This document shows, one piece after another, positions 18,429 to 27,065 of a DNA stretch of 64,000 bases. The stretch is from an uncultured Geobacteraceae bacterium. GTDB taxonomy: Bacteria; Desulfobacterota; Desulfuromonadia; Geobacterales; Pseudopelobacteraceae. A program made the position numbers and the translations under genes. The stretch is from the NCBI GenBank assembly GCA_903925005.1, contig CAIYDX010000402.1:1-64000 (forward strand). The letters run 5' to 3'. Position 1 is the stretch's first letter. Each line of letters starts with the position of its first letter. The notes under the pieces are model-generated. The model did no database searches. It saw only the letters and a program-made list of their open reading frames with translations, and was not told the origin of the DNA.

Positions 18429-18908
18429 TCAACAGACCGCGACTATAGTGAACGACGCGGCGGCATTGTTACCGCCCTGCACTTCATCGCCGCTCCGCAG
18501 GCCAAGCAGCCGCCGCCCCAAGGGAGAACCGGGGGTAATAACGACAATCTCGCCGTCACCATCGGCAATTTTCATCCCGCCGGCTTGAGGGCCGAGAAAG
18601 AACCGCCTTACGCTCCCCTCCCCCTCTTCCATCGTAACCAGTGCCGTCAGCCGGATCGGCGTGTCGTCGTCAAAGCTGTGCAGCGTCAGGGAGCGGTAAC
18701 TCTCCAGCGCAATCCGGATCTCCTGGGCGCGATTGGCCTGTCCCTGGGCGATGTAGGAGGCTTCCAGCGCGGTGGTGTCATACTTGTTGTCGGGAAGGCA
18801 CTCCGAGTGGGTAGCCGCCGCGTGGGCCGCCTTTGCGGCGGTGGACAGCACCGCCAGGTCGGCGGAAAGCGCCGTGATTATTTCCTGAATTATCTGTTCT
18901 TTGGTCAT
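18429..18908 (-). CDS. GreA/GreB-family transcription elongation factor-like protein
   Basis: N-terminal coiled coil plus C-terminal IVVITPGSPLGRRLLGLRSGDEV. Confidence 0.8.
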   Translation of the reverse strand: MTKEQIIQEIITALSADLAVLSTAAKAAHAAATHSECLPDNKYDTTALEASYIAQGQANRAQEIRIALESYRSLTLHSFDDDTPIRLTALVTMEEGEGSVRRFFLGPQAGGMKIADGDGEIVVITPGSPLGRRLLGLRSGDEVQGGNNAAASFTIVAVC

Positions 18909-18910
18909 TC

Positions 18911-21589
18911 CTACTGTGCCATCCTCTTCAGAACCAGCTCCAGCTTGCGCAGCTCCTCCCCGTAACCGGCCCAGTTACCCTGCCGCTGCAGGGTCGTCGC
19001 CTTTTCATAGATGCCCATCGCTTCCTTGGCCAGAGTGGCTGACGATGCTTTCGAATCTGTCGTGACCGCTTTGGTTACGGCAACCGCAGCTTTTTTGCCG
19101 CCGAAGAGGCGTTGCAGGGCAAGCTCCAGGTTCTCCTCCATCACCACCTCATCGTTAAAGGCAACAATTACCCGCTTCAGTTCGGGGAGTGCGGATTTAT
19201 CGGCGGCAAGAAAGAGCGGCTGGACATAAAGCAGCGACTTTTCAATCGGGATCACCAGCATGCTCCCCCGGATAACCTCGGAGCCGCGCTGATTCCAGAG
19301 CGTCAACTGCTGCGAGATGAAGGAATCTTGGTTGATGCGGGCGTCGATCTGTTTCGGGCCATAAATCAACCGGTCGCGCGGAAAGGTGTAAGCGCGGACC
19401 TTGCCGTAGTTGGGCTCGTCGCAACGAGCCGTAAGCCAGGCCGCCAGGTTGTCCCGCTTGGAGGGGGTAAACGGCAGCAGCAGGACGAACTCTTCCACCT
19501 TTTCACCCGGCAGCTTCATGATCGTGTAGTTCGGCTCCATCGGCTTTTCGCCCAGTGCCGGGACCTGCCAGAGATTTTCCTTGTTGTAGAAGACCTTCGG
19601 ATCGGTCATGTGGTAAGCGGCAAATATGGCGGCCTGCAGCTGAAGGAACTGATGCGGATAGCGAACGTGTTTGCGCAGATCATCAGGCATCGCCGACATC
19701 TGCTTGAAAAGTCCCGGAAACATCCGGTCATAGACCTTTGCCATAACATCTTGCGGATCGCTGATGTAGAAGCTGACCGTACCGTCATAAGCATCGACAA
19801 CCGCCTTGACGGAGTTTCTCATATAGTTGATCCCCCCCTGGAGCGGTTTTGAATAAGGGAGACGATCCGAATAGGTGTAGGCATCGATGATCCATGTGAG
19901 CCTGCCATCTTTCCTGACGACCATGTAGGGATCGCCATCGAAACGGAGAAAGGGCGCAATCGCTTTGACCCGCTCATTGATGTTGCGGTTGAAGAGAATC
20001 CGGCTCTCCTGCGTGATATCCGAAGAAAGCAGTATTTTTTCCGTCTTGAATCTGGTTGCAAACAACGCTTTTTTAAGCAGCGAATCGATCGGCACCCCAC
20101 CCTTGCCGGCGTAGGTCGTGTTGATGTTGCCGGTGGCGGTAGGATAGCTGAATTCGGGGACCTTGGTCTTGACGACCACATAGTCGTTGGAGAGTTCGCC
20201 GAAATATATTTCCGGCCTGGTCACCTTGATGTCGGCCAAGCTGACGGTCGGGATGTCCTTGACAAAAAATTCCGGCAATCCCTCCTTGCTGATCCGGCTG
20301 ACCGGCCCGAAGGTAATACCGTTGCCGTGGGTGAAAATCAACCGCTCGTTGATCCAGTTTTTACTCGGAAGGTCGGCGTAGGAAAGTTCGCGCGGAGAGA
20401 GCATTACCTGGGTGTATTGCCCGTTCACAAGATAGCGGTCATTATCCACGTCAAAGAATTTGTAATAGGTCCTGATCTGCTGCAGCTGGCTGTAAGTCTT
20501 GAGCAGCGGGGCATGGTCCCAGAGGCGGATGTTTTTGATCGTTGCGTCGTTATTGGCTATATCGGCGGCGGAAAGCTTCGTATCGACATCGAACGGTACG
20601 GTTTCAATCTTTTCCAGATCGTAGCCGAAGCGAGTGAATTTGAGATTATTCTCTATGTAGGGGGTCTCAAGCGCCAATTCGTTGGGGGCAACCTTGAACT
20701 TCTGCAGCAGCCCCGGATAGACGCTGATTCCAACTCCGTACACGACGATCAGAATAATCGGCGGCAGCAGCGCCATGCGCCATTTCCCTTTCCAGATGCC
20801 GACGACGAGCATGCCGCCTGCCAAAGGTGCCAGGAAGGTGAGTACCCGCAAGGTCAGCAGCCTGGCGTGTACATCGGCATAGCCTGCGCCAAAAAAAGTG
20901 CCGCTGCCGGAAAGCAGCAGCCTGAAACCGTCGAAATAATATCCGGCGGCAACGGTGAGAGAAAAAATTCCGGCCAGAACCGCAAGATGCCGGCGAACCT
21001 TTTCGTCAATCATTACTCCACGCTCTGTAAGCACGACGCCGCCGCGCACAAAATAGACCGCTCCGGCCAAAACGGCAGATGCAAACAGCATGAAGCTGCA
21101 AAAACTCTTGAGCAGCTCCATGAGCGGCAGAGTGAACAGGTAAAAACCGATATCCTTGCCGATAACCGGATCGACCATCCCAACAGTCACTCTGTTCGTG
21201 AAAAGCAGCAGTTCCTCCCACTGCTGAGCACCCCAGTTGCCGGCCAGGAGCGCCAGGAGCAGACTGAAAAGCACGCCAAGCGGCTTGACGAACCGAACAA
21301 GTTCGTCTCTGTTAAAGCGAAAGTTACCAGCGCTCAAGATAAAAATTTCCGAATGAGGAAATGACGCTCTGTTTGCAAGAAGCAGGTTGGCCAGCGCAAA
21401 AACAAACAGGATAACGCCGAAAAACAGGCCGGCGCAGGTTTTGGCATACAGAGTCGTGGTAAACACGGACGAGAATCCGGTCTCGACAAAAAAGAGCCAA
21501 TCCGTGTAAAATGCAACAAGCGACGTCATGAAAGGCAGGACTACGGCGACAGCGATAAGAATGAGAATGATGCTGTTTTTCTTGAACAC
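18911..21589 (-). CDS. UPF0182 family large membrane protein
   Basis: 892 aa; N-terminal TM segments; YTDWLFFVETGFSSVF; PNYTIMKLPGEKVEEFVLLLPFTPSKRDNLAAWL; QQWEELL. Confidence 0.9.
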   Translation of the reverse strand: MFKKNSIILILIAVAVVLPFMTSLVAFYTDWLFFVETGFSSVFTTTLYAKTCAGLFFGVILFVFALANLLLANRASFPHSEIFILSAGNFRFNRDELVRFVKPLGVLFSLLLALLAGNWGAQQWEELLLFTNRVTVGMVDPVIGKDIGFYLFTLPLMELLKSFCSFMLFASAVLAGAVYFVRGGVVLTERGVMIDEKVRRHLAVLAGIFSLTVAAGYYFDGFRLLLSGSGTFFGAGYADVHARLLTLRVLTFLAPLAGGMLVVGIWKGKWRMALLPPIILIVVYGVGISVYPGLLQKFKVAPNELALETPYIENNLKFTRFGYDLEKIETVPFDVDTKLSAADIANNDATIKNIRLWDHAPLLKTYSQLQQIRTYYKFFDVDNDRYLVNGQYTQVMLSPRELSYADLPSKNWINERLIFTHGNGITFGPVSRISKEGLPEFFVKDIPTVSLADIKVTRPEIYFGELSNDYVVVKTKVPEFSYPTATGNINTTYAGKGGVPIDSLLKKALFATRFKTEKILLSSDITQESRILFNRNINERVKAIAPFLRFDGDPYMVVRKDGRLTWIIDAYTYSDRLPYSKPLQGGINYMRNSVKAVVDAYDGTVSFYISDPQDVMAKVYDRMFPGLFKQMSAMPDDLRKHVRYPHQFLQLQAAIFAAYHMTDPKVFYNKENLWQVPALGEKPMEPNYTIMKLPGEKVEEFVLLLPFTPSKRDNLAAWLTARCDEPNYGKVRAYTFPRDRLIYGPKQIDARINQDSFISQQLTLWNQRGSEVIRGSMLVIPIEKSLLYVQPLFLAADKSALPELKRVIVAFNDEVVMEENLELALQRLFGGKKAAVAVTKAVTTDSKASSATLAKEAMGIYEKATTLQRQGNWAGYGEELRKLELVLKRMAQ

Positions 21590-21685
21590 GATGCGGCTCC
21601 CCTCTGTTTTTTTCCCAGTATATCATCAAAATAGAAGCGCAGGATTTTTAAACCAAGTTTTTTTTGAAAGCGTTTCATCCATGTC

Positions 21686-21714
21686 TTGACAAAACAGCGT
21701 TTGCGTCTTAATGA
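21686..21714 (+). promoter_or_regulatory. Putative sigma70 promoter for the PAS kinase operon
   Basis: TTGACA - 17 nt - TAATGA. Confidence 0.5.
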
Positions 21715-21758
21715 TAATCTGACATCTCATTTCCCGATTGCTTCTATAAGGATCCTCG

Positions 21759-23081
21759 ATGCGGAAAACGGTGAATAACAGTCAGGTTATTAACGGATCA
21801 CCGATACCCACCTTCGCTATCGACCGCAAGCACCGTATTACACACTGGAATAAAGCCTGCGAGGCGCTGACCGGCAAGTCGGCCGAGGGGTTGATCGGCA
21901 CCAACTTTCAGTGGAGCGCCTTCGATGTCAAACAGCGCTCCGTGCTGGCCGATCTTATCGTTGATAAAGCTGCCGAGAGCGAAATACAGTCCTTCTACAA
22001 AGGGAGAGGACGCAAATCGCAGCTGGTTGAAGGGGCATACGAGGCAGAGGGTTTTTATCCGATCCTTGGCGATGGGGGCAAGTGGCTGTTTTTCACCGCC
22101 GCACCGCTGCGCGATTTTCTGGGCAGGATCGTCGGAGCTATCGAGACGATTCAGGACATCACCGACCTGAAGATTGCGGAAGAGAAGGAGCACGCCCTCA
22201 ACCAGAGGCTGACCCAGTCGGTAGCGGAACTGCAGTATTCTCTGGAACTGCTGCGCAAGACTCAGCATCAACTGGTTCAGTCGGAAAAGATGGCGGCGCT
22301 CGGCGGGCTGGTTGCCGGTGTTGCCCATGAAATCAATACGCCGGTCGGCATAGGTGTTACCGCGGCATCATTGCTTGAAGAGAGAACCAGAGAGTGCGCC
22401 CAGCTTTTCGACAGCCAATCCATGAAACGCTCCGATCTCGATGCCTATTTCCGGCTCGCAACAGAATCCACAAAGATGATTCTATCCAACCTTGTTCGAG
22501 CCTCCGATCTGATTCACAGTTTCAAGCAGGTAGCCGTTGATCAGTCCTGCGAAGAGCCGCACAGCTTCAATCTCAAGGAGTGCCTGGATAATATCGCTAT
22601 GACTTTCAGGCCGAAGCTGCGCAAGAGATCCCATTCGGTAAGCGTAAAATGCAGCGGCGATCTTGTGCTTCAAAGCTATGCCGGCGCGATGGGGCAGGTT
22701 GTGTCCAATCTCATCATGAACTCCCTTATCCATGGCTTCGAAGAGATGGAGAGCGGAAAAATTATGATCATGGTTCACGATCATGCGGATGAAGTAGAAA
22801 TTATATACAGCGATAACGGCAAGGGGATATCAAAAGAGTATCTTGAAAGGATTTTTGAACCTTTTTTTACAACCAAGCGAAACAGGGGGGGAACAGGTCT
22901 CGGGCTGCATATACTGTACAACCTTGTTACGCAGACTCTAGGCGGTCGAATCGAATGCAAGAGTGAGCCGGGTCAAGGTTCCTCGTTCCTGTTCATGTTC
23001 CCACGTGTAGCACCTTCCGGAAGAGAAGCTTTTTTTAGCGCTCACCAAACATCGGAAAAGGAGAAAGAATATCGTGGATAG
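21759..23081 (+). CDS. PAS-domain sensor histidine kinase
   Basis: PAS (IPTFAIDRKHRITHWNKACEALTGKSAEGLIG), HisKA EKMAALGGLVAGVAHEINTPVGIG, HATPase NGKGISKEYLERIFEPFFTTKRNRGGTGLGL. Confidence 0.95.
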   Translation: MRKTVNNSQVINGSPIPTFAIDRKHRITHWNKACEALTGKSAEGLIGTNFQWSAFDVKQRSVLADLIVDKAAESEIQSFYKGRGRKSQLVEGAYEAEGFYPILGDGGKWLFFTAAPLRDFLGRIVGAIETIQDITDLKIAEEKEHALNQRLTQSVAELQYSLELLRKTQHQLVQSEKMAALGGLVAGVAHEINTPVGIGVTAASLLEERTRECAQLFDSQSMKRSDLDAYFRLATESTKMILSNLVRASDLIHSFKQVAVDQSCEEPHSFNLKECLDNIAMTFRPKLRKRSHSVSVKCSGDLVLQSYAGAMGQVVSNLIMNSLIHGFEEMESGKIMIMVHDHADEVEIIYSDNGKGISKEYLERIFEPFFTTKRNRGGTGLGLHILYNLVTQTLGGRIECKSEPGQGSSFLFMFPRVAPSGREAFFSAHQTSEKEKEYRG

Positions 23082-24639
23082 CGAAATTTTATTGGGAGAA
23101 GATCTTATTTTCGCGGAAGAGATTGCCACGGAGTTCCGGCCTGAACGCGAGGGTTGGAAACTCTTGATCGTCGATGACGAAGAGGAAATTCACACCATCA
23201 CGAGAATGGCGATGCAGGATTTCATTTTCGAGGAGCGCAGCCTGACTTTTATCAGCGCCTATTCCGGCGCGGAGGCCAAAGCCGTCCTTGAGGATCATCC
23301 GGATACCGCAATAATGCTCCTCGATGTGGTTATGGAATCTGACCATGCCGGGCTGGAGGTTGCCCGCTATGTCCGTGAAACTCTGGGCAACACTTTTGTA
23401 AGGATAATCCTCCGCACAGGACGTCCCGGCCAGGCTCCGGAACGGAAGGTGATCTCGGAGTACGATATCAACGACTACAAGGAAAAAACCGAACTGACGG
23501 TCCAAAAGCTCACAACCACCATCATCTCCGCCCTTCGCTCGTATCGGGATCTGCACATCATCGACCGAAACCGCAGGGGCCTCATGAAAATCATCAATGC
23601 TTCGGCCCATCTTTTCGAAATTCAATCCCTGCGACAATTTGCCAATGGCGTCCTGACACAGCTGCTATCCATTCTCAACCTCGACGAAAGTTCATTGTAT
23701 CTGCATGATGCCGGGTTTTCGGTTTCGAGCCTCGATAACGACTTTCTGATCCTTGCGGCGACCGGCAGGTTCGAGCCGTTTGTCGACAAGAGGGCAACCA
23801 ATGTCATGCCGGCCGAGATCAACGATCGGCTCGCGCAGGTCATAGGCGCCAAGTGCAGCCTTTTCTTCCCCGATGCGTATGTCGGATATTTTCCGACCGG
23901 GAGCGGACGGACCGGAATTTTGTATCTGACCGGTTATGTGCAGAAGATGGCGGATCTGGATCGCGATCTTCTGCGGTTGTTTTCAACTAACGTATCCATC
24001 GCCTTCAAGAACCTCGATCTGAACAGTGAAATCATCGAAACTCAAAAGGAGGTAATCCTCACCCTTGGCGAGGTCGTAGAGTCCCGTTCTCTCGAAATGG
24101 CGAACCATGTCAAGCGTGTAGCCGAGGTTTCGCATCTGCTGGCCATGAAAGCCGGCCTGGGGGAAGATCGTTCCGAGATCTTGAGACTCGCATCGCCGAT
24201 GCACGATGTCGGCAAGGTGGGGGTGCCGGATGCCATTCTGTTCAAGCCGAGCAGGCCGACACCTGAGGAATTCGATCAAATAAGACCGCATGCCGCTATC
24301 GGATACGAGATCCTGAGGAAATCACGCAGGGAAATCATGGAAGCCGCCGCGGTAATTGCCCACCAGCATCATGAGCATTGGGACGGCACCGGATACCCGG
24401 CCGGACTTGCCGGTGAAAACATCCACATATACGCCCGCATAACCGGACTGGCGGATGTGTTTGACGCCTTGAGCCATCAGCGCGTCTACAAGGAGGCGTG
24501 GAACATCGAGGATGTATTGGAATATGTCCGCAATGAGAGAGGAAAACACTTCGATCCGACTCTCGTGGACATATTTCTGAATGACTTTGACGAGTTCCTC
24601 GCCATAAACGAAAAACATCCTGTTCAAAAAGCCGGTTAA
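23074..24639 (+). CDS. Response regulator with HD-GYP output domain (DUF3369-like middle region)
   Basis: REC LLIVDDEEEIHTITR; HDVGKVGVPD and HHEHWDGTGYP intact; overlaps the kinase gene by 8 nt. Confidence 0.93.
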   Translation: MDSEILLGEDLIFAEEIATEFRPEREGWKLLIVDDEEEIHTITRMAMQDFIFEERSLTFISAYSGAEAKAVLEDHPDTAIMLLDVVMESDHAGLEVARYVRETLGNTFVRIILRTGRPGQAPERKVISEYDINDYKEKTELTVQKLTTTIISALRSYRDLHIIDRNRRGLMKIINASAHLFEIQSLRQFANGVLTQLLSILNLDESSLYLHDAGFSVSSLDNDFLILAATGRFEPFVDKRATNVMPAEINDRLAQVIGAKCSLFFPDAYVGYFPTGSGRTGILYLTGYVQKMADLDRDLLRLFSTNVSIAFKNLDLNSEIIETQKEVILTLGEVVESRSLEMANHVKRVAEVSHLLAMKAGLGEDRSEILRLASPMHDVGKVGVPDAILFKPSRPTPEEFDQIRPHAAIGYEILRKSRREIMEAAAVIAHQHHEHWDGTGYPAGLAGENIHIYARITGLADVFDALSHQRVYKEAWNIEDVLEYVRNERGKHFDPTLVDIFLNDFDEFLAINEKHPVQKAG

Positions 24640-24663
24640 TACCTGGAGTTCAGGCCGTAATCA

Positions 24664-25443
24664 CTACGGAATCCGGCAAGATGTAGTAGGGACCCAGATG
24701 CCCGCCCCCATGGTCATGCCGATGTCGCGGCAGCCCAGATAGTCGCTGTGAAGACGCAGGCTGTTATCGGCTATCGACATGCCCACCTCAACTTTATGGA
24801 AAGCCTCGTTGCGACTGTGATCTGCGACCAGCAACACGGTCGAATTTATCTGCCTGAGTTTAAGGTATAGTTCAGAGATATTTCTGAGATTATCGGGAAA
24901 GAAGTCCTCGACCGGATCAAGGACAATCAGCTTGCATTTGAAATATTCGCTGAACTGGTGCAGATAGGTGTAGGTCTTGGTCATGCTGCCGGAAACATCG
25001 ATCAGATGCGGCGACACACCAAAACACTCGTCAAACAGGGAAATATGGGTAAAATTGTCCAGGTTTTCGTCTATGCGCGCTGAAAAATCCGGCACGCAGG
25101 TCCACTCCCTGACCAACCGTTTAAAGCGGCGATGGCTGTCTTCGTCAGTGTCCCGGGCGTTGATGTAAAGCACCTTGCCCGGCTGCAGACAGGCAAAACG
25201 GTCAAGAAACGACAGGCCAAAGGCCACCGACATCGCCAACTGGGTTGCCAACGTAGTCTTGCCGAAGACGGTACTGGCCTGCAGCGACACCAGAGCATCG
25301 GCCGGAATCAGTTCGGCTATCAGGTACTCTTCCGGATTCGGCGGAACGAATGGGCGCTTCTGCCACTCCTTTACACCCAAATTCTGGGCGAAGGGGTTTT
25401 CTTCGATCTTTAAATTGGCTGTGAGAGACATGGATTTTGACAC
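24664..25443 (-). CDS. RecA-like AAA ATPase (RepA/AAA_25-like), unknown role
   Basis: P-loop ASTVFGKT ([AG]x4GK[ST]); Walker B CKLIVLDPVEDF; VLLVADHSRNE. Confidence 0.7.
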   Translation of the reverse strand: MSKSMSLTANLKIEENPFAQNLGVKEWQKRPFVPPNPEEYLIAELIPADALVSLQASTVFGKTTLATQLAMSVAFGLSFLDRFACLQPGKVLYINARDTDEDSHRRFKRLVREWTCVPDFSARIDENLDNFTHISLFDECFGVSPHLIDVSGSMTKTYTYLHQFSEYFKCKLIVLDPVEDFFPDNLRNISELYLKLRQINSTVLLVADHSRNEAFHKVEVGMSIADNSLRLHSDYLGCRDIGMTMGAGIWVPTTSCRIP

Positions 25444-25519
25444 CTCCGGAAACGCGGACGGTAGTGGCTAAAAATATTGACGTTTCTCATATCGTTACTC
25501 CATCTCCACTCCGCCAGGT

Positions 25520-26860
25520 TCACGTTAACGCTCGGCGGGTACGACCGGATGATTTGCGCCGGAGGCTTTTGCCGTTTTTCTTACTGTAGTGGCGATGCGC
25601 CTTGTAATGCGATTCAGATACCGCCGCCACCAATCTTATTCCGCGCGAGGAGACCGGAATGCCCCGTGTTGCCGTCCGTCGCGGATCTGCGGTTATCCTG
25701 GTGATCTCCGGGGCAGCCGCCTGCGTCAGGATGTCGCCCGGCTTACCGAACTCTGCTGCGGCAAGAGTGGAGATGTCACTGCGCAACTGGTTGAACACCC
25801 CGATGTCCCGGTAGTTCAAACGGTTTGTCAGCAGAACCACGAACAGATCCTGTTTAGGATCTATCCAGATTGAAGAGCCGCTGTATCCGGTGTGACCGAA
25901 GGAAGCGTCCGAGAACAATCTCCCCTTCGGCGACGAAAAGCGGGAATTCATGTCCCATCCCAGGCCGCGCACCACGGTGTCGTTACTGCAGAGAAACGGA
26001 GAGGTCATCTGTTTCACAACCTGCTCCGACAGGATGCGTCTGCCATCAAGCACACCGCCATCAAGCATCAGACGGGCAAACCGGGCGAGATCCTGTGCGG
26101 AGCTGAAAAGACCGGCATGACCCGCAACGCTGCCAAGACGGCGAGAATTCCGGTCCTGAACGGTTCCGCCGTCAATTCCCAGCGTCGGGGCGATACGATC
26201 CTTCATGTTAAGCGTCGGCAGAAACATGGTCTCCGGAGTGACAAGCGGCGCAAAGAGTTCTTCGCGACAGTAAGCGTCCAATGTCTTGCCGGAAACCCGA
26301 TGAACGAGCTCTCCCAAAAGTATGAAATTGATATCGGCATAGCTGAAACTGCTGCCGGGACTTTCCCGGTATTTCTCCGCCGCGGCCCTGTTTATGGCGG
26401 TCTGCATTACCTGTTCCTTACTCATGTCAAAGTCGGCAAGTCCGGAAGTGTGAGTCAGCAGATGGAGGATTGTGGTGTTTTCGCGCTCTGTGCCCTTGAA
26501 TTCGGGAAACCAGCGGGTCAACGGATCCTGCAGGGAGATCCGCCCCTCATCCAGCAGCTTCATCACCGCCGGCGCGGTTGCAATCACCTTGGTCAGGGAG
26601 GCGAGATCGAAGATGGTCTGTTCGCCAAGCAGCGGCGCATCCGGTCTGGCAGACAGCCGCCCATGGGCGGTGCTGGCAAGTATACCGGCATGATTACCGA
26701 TCACGACAACTCCGCCGGCGATCAGATTGTTCGAGATGGCCCGTTCCACCAGATAGTCAATAGTGGCAACGCGGCTGTAATCCAGCACTTTATCCGAAGC
26801 CGACAGGATCGAAGTGGAAAAAAACAGGCAAAATGAGATAAAACTGCAGAGAATACGCAC
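25520..26860 (-). CDS. Serine beta-lactamase-like hydrolase (class C / AmpC-like fold), secreted
   Basis: FDLASLTKVIATAPAVM (SxxK), YADINF (YxN), HTGYSGSSIW; start uncertain (ORF open to 27055, GTG at 26860 precedes a signal peptide). Confidence 0.88.
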   Translation of the reverse strand: MRILCSFISFCLFFSTSILSASDKVLDYSRVATIDYLVERAISNNLIAGGVVVIGNHAGILASTAHGRLSARPDAPLLGEQTIFDLASLTKVIATAPAVMKLLDEGRISLQDPLTRWFPEFKGTERENTTILHLLTHTSGLADFDMSKEQVMQTAINRAAAEKYRESPGSSFSYADINFILLGELVHRVSGKTLDAYCREELFAPLVTPETMFLPTLNMKDRIAPTLGIDGGTVQDRNSRRLGSVAGHAGLFSSAQDLARFARLMLDGGVLDGRRILSEQVVKQMTSPFLCSNDTVVRGLGWDMNSRFSSPKGRLFSDASFGHTGYSGSSIWIDPKQDLFVVLLTNRLNYRDIGVFNQLRSDISTLAAAEFGKPGDILTQAAAPEITRITADPRRTATRGIPVSSRGIRLVAAVSESHYKAHRHYSKKNGKSLRRKSSGRTRRALT

Positions 26861-26947
26861 GGCAGGCCTTTGACGAATGCAGGTTGTTGAGCGGGTGCGG
26901 CCCGGACTGTCCGCCGCATCTGGGTATTTCAGTTTGTACCATAGCAT

Positions 26948-26981
26948 GACAGCCGATAACATATATATGTTATCGGCTGTC
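26948..26981. repeat. 34-bp perfect palindrome
   Basis: GACAGCCGATAACATATATATGTTATCGGCTGTC. Confidence 0.95.
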
Positions 26982-27065
26982 ACCGGAATAACGTTAGACC
27001 TGATTCCTGATCCTGTATTCCTCAGAAAGGCAGAATTATGAATTAAATACTTCATCCTTCATAAT

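Noticed and set aside
20327-21364. 345-aa plus-strand ORF inside UPF0182
   Set aside because: Antisense shadow; low-complexity Q/H/K-rich C-terminal region and no RBS.
24664-25443. Degenerate/inactive Walker A in the RecA-like ATPase
   Set aside because: ASTVFGKT still matches the [AG]x4GK[ST] P-loop pattern, so inactivity cannot be claimed.
25892-26836. 314-aa plus-strand ORF antisense to the serine hydrolase
   Set aside because: The minus-strand gene has intact catalytic motifs; the antisense product has none.
26948-26998. Possible second attC (palindrome followed by GTTAGAC)
   Set aside because: GTTAGAC fits R', but no matching R'' (GTCTAAC-like) lies on the other side of the palindrome, and the stem is perfect without extrahelical bases, unlike attC.
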